Positions 6,448 through 7,231 of a stretch of DNA of 7,231 bases are shown piece by piece. A program made the translations under genes and the position numbers. Position 1 is the stretch's first letter. Each line of letters opens with the position of its first letter. The DNA is from Planctomycetota bacterium (lineage in GTDB: Bacteria; Planctomycetota; PUPC01; JABMSA01; JAUWKK01), in the NCBI GenBank assembly GCA_030614245.1, contig JAUWKK010000142.1, forward strand, positions 1 to 7,231. Reading direction: 5' to 3'. Under the pieces are notes generated by a model, which saw nothing but the letters and a program-made list of their open reading frames with translations, was not told where the DNA came from and searched no databases.

Positions 6448-7044
6448 CTAATCCCCGATATCGGTAATCTGTGCATGGCCGGCGCCCATCGGCTCGTCCG
6501 CCCACGGGACCTGCTGAGTGCCCCTGGCACGCAGCGTCATGTGCCAGGCGCCGTCTATCTTCACCACGTCGAATACGGCCTGGGTCATGAAGTCCACAAC
6601 TGGAATTATCAACTCGAAATCATGCTCGACGTAGGCGACGATAGTCGCCGTATTCCCCTGCCGGGGATGCACCTCGCAGAGGCGTTCTGCGCTGTAGGAA
6701 TCGTAGAGAGGCGTGTCGATGGTGACGCGCGTCTTCTTGAGCGCCTGGCGCGAATTCGGCAGTTCGCCCCATCCCGGCACGCGGATGCCTTCGCTCAGCG
6801 CGGCGTTCCACGTGCTGCCGGTGACCGTCGAGCAGATCATCGAGGCGGCGCGGTGCGGGTCTTCGCCGACGAGCTCGGCTCGCGCAGCCGCCTCGGCCGA
6901 GTAGTTCACAACGATCGCCGCCACGATTATCAGGCACAACTGGATGATCCCCATCGTCATCAGCAGTTGCAGGGGAAACGCCACGGCGAACTCCGGCAAC
7001 GCCTGCCCGCGCTGGGATCTGAGACTTGCCGGCAGTTCTTTCAT
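6448..7044 (-). CDS. tadE: TadE family pseudopilin
   Basis: The 198-aa product is a typical TadE-like protein. A basic leader ending in SQRG is followed by QALPEFAVAFPLQLL, giving a Gly-13/Gln-14 prepilin cleavage site with Glu at +5, then a long hydrophobic segment to about residue 46 and the usual NYSAEAAARAE stretch where the TadE domain continues. The C-terminal part is probably periplasmic; it carries a second hydrophobic patch near 143-155 (FELIIPVVDFM). TadE pseudopilins are cut by the CpaA/TadV peptidase and are needed for pilus formation; the peptidase gene lies just upstream (9 nt). ATG is preceded by GAGGAA, which overlaps the peptidase stop. The TAG stop is 4 nt before the TadG-like gene, so translation is probably coupled. 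Confidence 0.92.
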   Translation of the reverse strand: MKELPASLRSQRGQALPEFAVAFPLQLLMTMGIIQLCLIIVAAIVVNYSAEAAARAELVGEDPHRAASMICSTVTGSTWNAALSEGIRVPGWGELPNSRQALKKTRVTIDTPLYDSYSAERLCEVHPRQGNTATIVAYVEHDFELIIPVVDFMTQAVFDVVKIDGAWHMTLRARGTQQVPWADEPMGAGHAQITDIGD

Positions 7045-7053
7045 CGAGCTTCC

Positions 7054-7231
7054 TCACGGCCCACGGTAGAAGGACAGCACAGAAGGAAGTTCCAGGACGT
7101 TCAGGAGTATCCAGGCCCATAGCCCGCCGATCGAGACGGCCAGGCCGTATGGCATCTTCGGCGGATCGGAGTACTTCTTCTTGAAGCGCTTCGGGCTGAC
7201 CATCAGCAGCAAGCTGCCGCCCAGGCCTTCA
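7054..7231 (-). CDS. cpaA: C-terminal end of a CpaA/TadV-type prepilin peptidase (5' part beyond the window)
   Basis: Only the last 58 codons are visible, so the catalytic aspartates lie outside. The visible end has the A24 (type IV prepilin peptidase) pattern: a short cytoplasmic loop rich in Lys (SPKRFKKKYSDPP), then KMPYGLAVSIGGLWAW, where the K-[MV]-P-[YF]-[GA] start of the final membrane helix is typical, and a short tail. This inner-membrane enzyme removes the leader from Flp pilin and from TadE/TadF pseudopilins, and both pseudopilins in this window carry such a leader. Its TGA is 9 nt ahead of tadE, which puts it in the same operon. The assignment rests on a short fragment and on the strong context. 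Confidence 0.8.
   Translation of the reverse strand, partial: EGLGGSLLLMVSPKRFKKKYSDPPKMPYGLAVSIGGLWAWILLNVLELPSVLSFYRGP

Noticed and set aside
4671..6467. A 598-codon open frame on the plus strand opposite the TadG-like gene
   Set aside because: Its translation is rich in Val, Ala, Gly, His and Asp without membrane or domain features, as expected from the antisense of a GC-rich gene. The minus strand product shows clear TadG motifs and fits the operon spacing.

Overview
The window is the middle of a tight adherence (Tad/Flp, type IVc) pilus locus, read entirely from the minus strand. From right to left it encodes the C-terminal end of a prepilin peptidase (CpaA/TadV type), a TadE-type pseudopilin, a very long TadG-like protein (801 aa), a second TadE-like pseudopilin, an unrecognised membrane-anchored protein (280 aa), the periplasmic assembly protein CpaB/RcpC, and a secretion ATPase CpaF/TadA that carries an N-terminal FHA domain and runs off the left edge. 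No RNA genes, CRISPR arrays, insertion sequences or attachment sites were seen.

The first five genes are packed like one operon: gaps are 9, 4 and 12 nt, then a 4-nt ATGA overlap. The only real gap is 152 nt before cpaB, and cpaB and the ATPase gene are again only 18 nt apart. Both cpaB (GTG) and the ATPase (TTG) appear to use non-ATG starts. The ATPase start is set by an in-frame TGA just upstream and a GGAG site at good spacing.

Known roles of the families give the picture. The peptidase, in the inner membrane, matures pilins and the two pseudopilins, both of which show the Gly-then-Glu(+5) processing signature. TadG-like protein and pseudopilins form or prime the pilus or its base. CpaB sits in the periplasm near the secretin. 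CpaF powers assembly from the cytoplasm. The FHA domain has all the usual phosphothreonine-binding residues, which suggests input from a Ser/Thr kinase. No secretin (CpaC), CpaE, TadB/TadC or Flp pilin gene lies in the window; notably cpaF directly follows cpaB.

The organism is a GC-rich bacterium (roughly 60% by eye), and the secretin-linked family CpaB implies an envelope with an outer membrane. The oversized TadG-like protein and the FHA-CpaF fusion recall Planctomycetota, other PVC-type or myxobacteria-like lineages, but this placement is a weak inference. The most unusual parts are the TadG-like protein, with a ~20-residue Trp-centred repeat, a CxxC and a calcium-loop-like motif, and the unrecognised 280-aa protein.
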